Shown here: piece after piece, positions 12,244-13,190 of the stretch
Layout of the letters: every line of letters begins with the position of its first letter
Position numbering within the stretch: position 1 is the stretch's first letter
The notes under the pieces: generated by a model
Databases searched by the model: none
What the model saw: only the letters and a program-made list of their open reading frames with translations
Told to the model about the DNA's origin: nothing
Translations under genes and position numbers: made by a program
Source of the DNA: Bryobacterales bacterium
GTDB lineage: Bacteria > Acidobacteriota > Terriglobia > Bryobacterales > Bryobacteraceae
DNA length: 13,190 nt
Direction: 5' to 3'
Assembly (NCBI GenBank): GCA_003132865.1
Contig: PKYZ01000658.1
Span: 362-13,551, forward strand

Positions 12244-13190
12244 GTGTCCTACGATCTGATCGTCATCGGCAGCGGCCCCGGTGGATATTCGGCTGCTATT
12301 CGCGCCGGCCAGTACGGCCTCAAGACCGCCCTCATCGAGAAGCAGCCTAAATTAGGTGGGACGTGCCTGCTGGTTGGGTGCGTTCCAACAAAGGCCTTGC
12401 TGCATACGGCCGATGTCTGGGACCACTTCCTGAATCCGGAGGCCGACGGCATCCACTGCCAGAACCCGGTGCTGGATTACCCGAAGGTCATCGACAAGAA
12501 GAACCGCATCGTCAACAAGCACTCCAAAGGCGTCGAAGGCCTGCTGCGCAAGAACAAGGTCGAATGGATCAAGGGCTACGCCCGGCTGAAAGGCGGTGGG
12601 CGCATCGAAGTCGAGACCCCGCAAGGCCCGCAAGGCCCGCAAACCCTAGACGCGCGCAACATTATTATTGCGACCGGCTCGGAAGCCCGCATGCTGCCCG
12701 GACTCCAGCCGGACCCGGATCTAATCCTGACCAACATCGAGATCCTGAACCTGACCGCGGTGCCCAAGTCTCTGACCATCATCGGCGCGGGTGCCGTAGG
12801 CGTGGAGTTCGCCTCTATTTTCAACCGCTTCGGGAGCGAGGTCGCGGTCTTCGAAATGCTGCCGCGCGTCGTGCCGGTGGAGGATGAGGAGATCTCCAAG
12901 GAGTTGGACCGGTCGTTCCGCAAGGCCGGCATCCGGGTGGAAACCGGCGCCAAGGTGGAGAACGTGCGCAAGGGCGGTAAAGGCGTGCAGATGACGGCCA
13001 CGCTGGCGAGCGGTAAAACGGAAGAGGTCGAGGCGGAGAAACTGCTGGTCGCGGTAGGCCGCAAGCCGAATACCGAAAACATCGGCCTGGAAAACACGCG
13101 CGTGGAGCTGGACCGCGGCTTTATCAAGGTGAATCCGTATCAGCAGACCGGCGAGCCGGGCGTGTACGCCATCGGCGACGTAGTGGCGGG
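12244..13190 (+). CDS. lpdA: Dihydrolipoyl dehydrogenase (E3), 5' part; 3' end outside window
   Basis: The enzyme reoxidises dihydrolipoamide on the E2 part of 2-oxoacid dehydrogenase or glycine-cleavage complexes, passing electrons through a disulfide and FAD to NAD. Seen here: the FAD-binding loop YDLIVIGSGPGGYSAA, the redox disulfide in GGTCLLVGCVPTKALL (Cys41 and Cys46), the NAD-binding loop IIGAGAVGVEFASIF, and GVYAIGDVV near the right edge, part of the second FAD contact. The dimer domain with the His-Glu pair lies beyond the window. LLVGCVPTK replaces the more usual LNVGCIPSK but keeps both cysteines. GTG 12244 is preferred over ATG 12235 because of the TAGAAT box. Divergent from the POTRA operon; no E1 or E2 gene is in view. 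Confidence 0.93.
   Translation, partial: MSYDLIVIGSGPGGYSAAIRAGQYGLKTALIEKQPKLGGTCLLVGCVPTKALLHTADVWDHFLNPEADGIHCQNPVLDYPKVIDKKNRIVNKHSKGVEGLLRKNKVEWIKGYARLKGGGRIEVETPQGPQGPQTLDARNIIIATGSEARMLPGLQPDPDLILTNIEILNLTAVPKSLTIIGAGAVGVEFASIFNRFGSEVAVFEMLPRVVPVEDEEISKELDRSFRKAGIRVETGAKVENVRKGGKGVQMTATLASGKTEEVEAEKLLVAVGRKPNTENIGLENTRVELDRGFIKVNPYQQTGEPGVYAIGDVVA

Noticed and set aside
12621..12642. Two copies of GCAAGGCCC in the lpdA gene (GPQGPQ)
   Set aside because: It is a short in-frame repeat in a surface loop of an otherwise normal enzyme and is too short to mean much.
1..13190. CRISPR arrays, tRNA or rRNA genes, insertion sequences, attachment sites and replication origins
   Set aside because: No regularly spaced repeats other than TPR units, no cloverleaf-like segments, no transposase or integrase frame and no terminal inverted repeats were found by eye. 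No convincing intrinsic terminator (hairpin plus T-run) was seen either.

Overview
The window looks like chromosomal DNA from a GC-rich soil-type bacterium, most likely an Acidobacteriota member of the Solibacter/Bryobacter kind. This is inferred from gene style: an ankyrin protein with a 'LPRQPSLEQLRKQAKDLL' leader, a Tat-exported glycoside-hydrolase-like protein, a POTRA protein without a barrel, and TAnAAT boxes 6-7 bases before start codons. No 16S or other marker is present, so the assignment is tentative.

Layout. The left edge (2-349, +) is the C-terminal SnoaL-like domain of an ECF sigma factor of the SigG/SigX5 type. It converges on a 630-residue ankyrin-repeat protein (576-2468, -). 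After a non-coding stretch with a 20-base palindrome comes an intact antitoxin/PIN-toxin pair (2931-3583, +) joined by a 4-base GTGA overlap.

From 3.6 to 9.5 kb much of the DNA is decaying. A ribbon-helix-helix gene with a one-base frameshift is followed by a broken partner (3611-4126, -). A glycine-zipper/TPR gene has a one-base frameshift and a lost 3' end (4178-5225, +). A GH97 glucosidase is reduced to its two ends (5531-5903, -). An antitoxin keeps only the first 15 codons of its toxin (8278-8465, -). A DUF4062-type gene carries two compensating frameshifts (8741-about 9115, +) and runs toward an (AG)13 microsatellite. Between these lies one large intact gene, a 743-residue Tat-exported glycoside-hydrolase-like protein (6049-8280, +) with a fresh 36-bp in-frame tandem duplication.

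The right part (9552-12209, -) is a compact four-gene operon: a periplasmic multi-POTRA protein, a three-helix membrane protein, a small ECF sigma factor and a two-helix membrane protein. It is divergent from the 5' part of a dihydrolipoyl dehydrogenase gene (12244-end, +), with only 34 bases between the two start codons.

Together the window shows intact housekeeping or envelope-regulation genes on the right and a graveyard of accessory genes (toxin-antitoxin, TPR, DUF4062, sugar hydrolysis) in the middle. The long intact genes alongside argue that the frameshifts are not general sequencing error, though reads would have to confirm this. I did not find a clear new defence system. The best candidates for something undescribed are the broken ribbon-helix-helix pair, the glycine-zipper/TPR gene and the POTRA-ECF operon.
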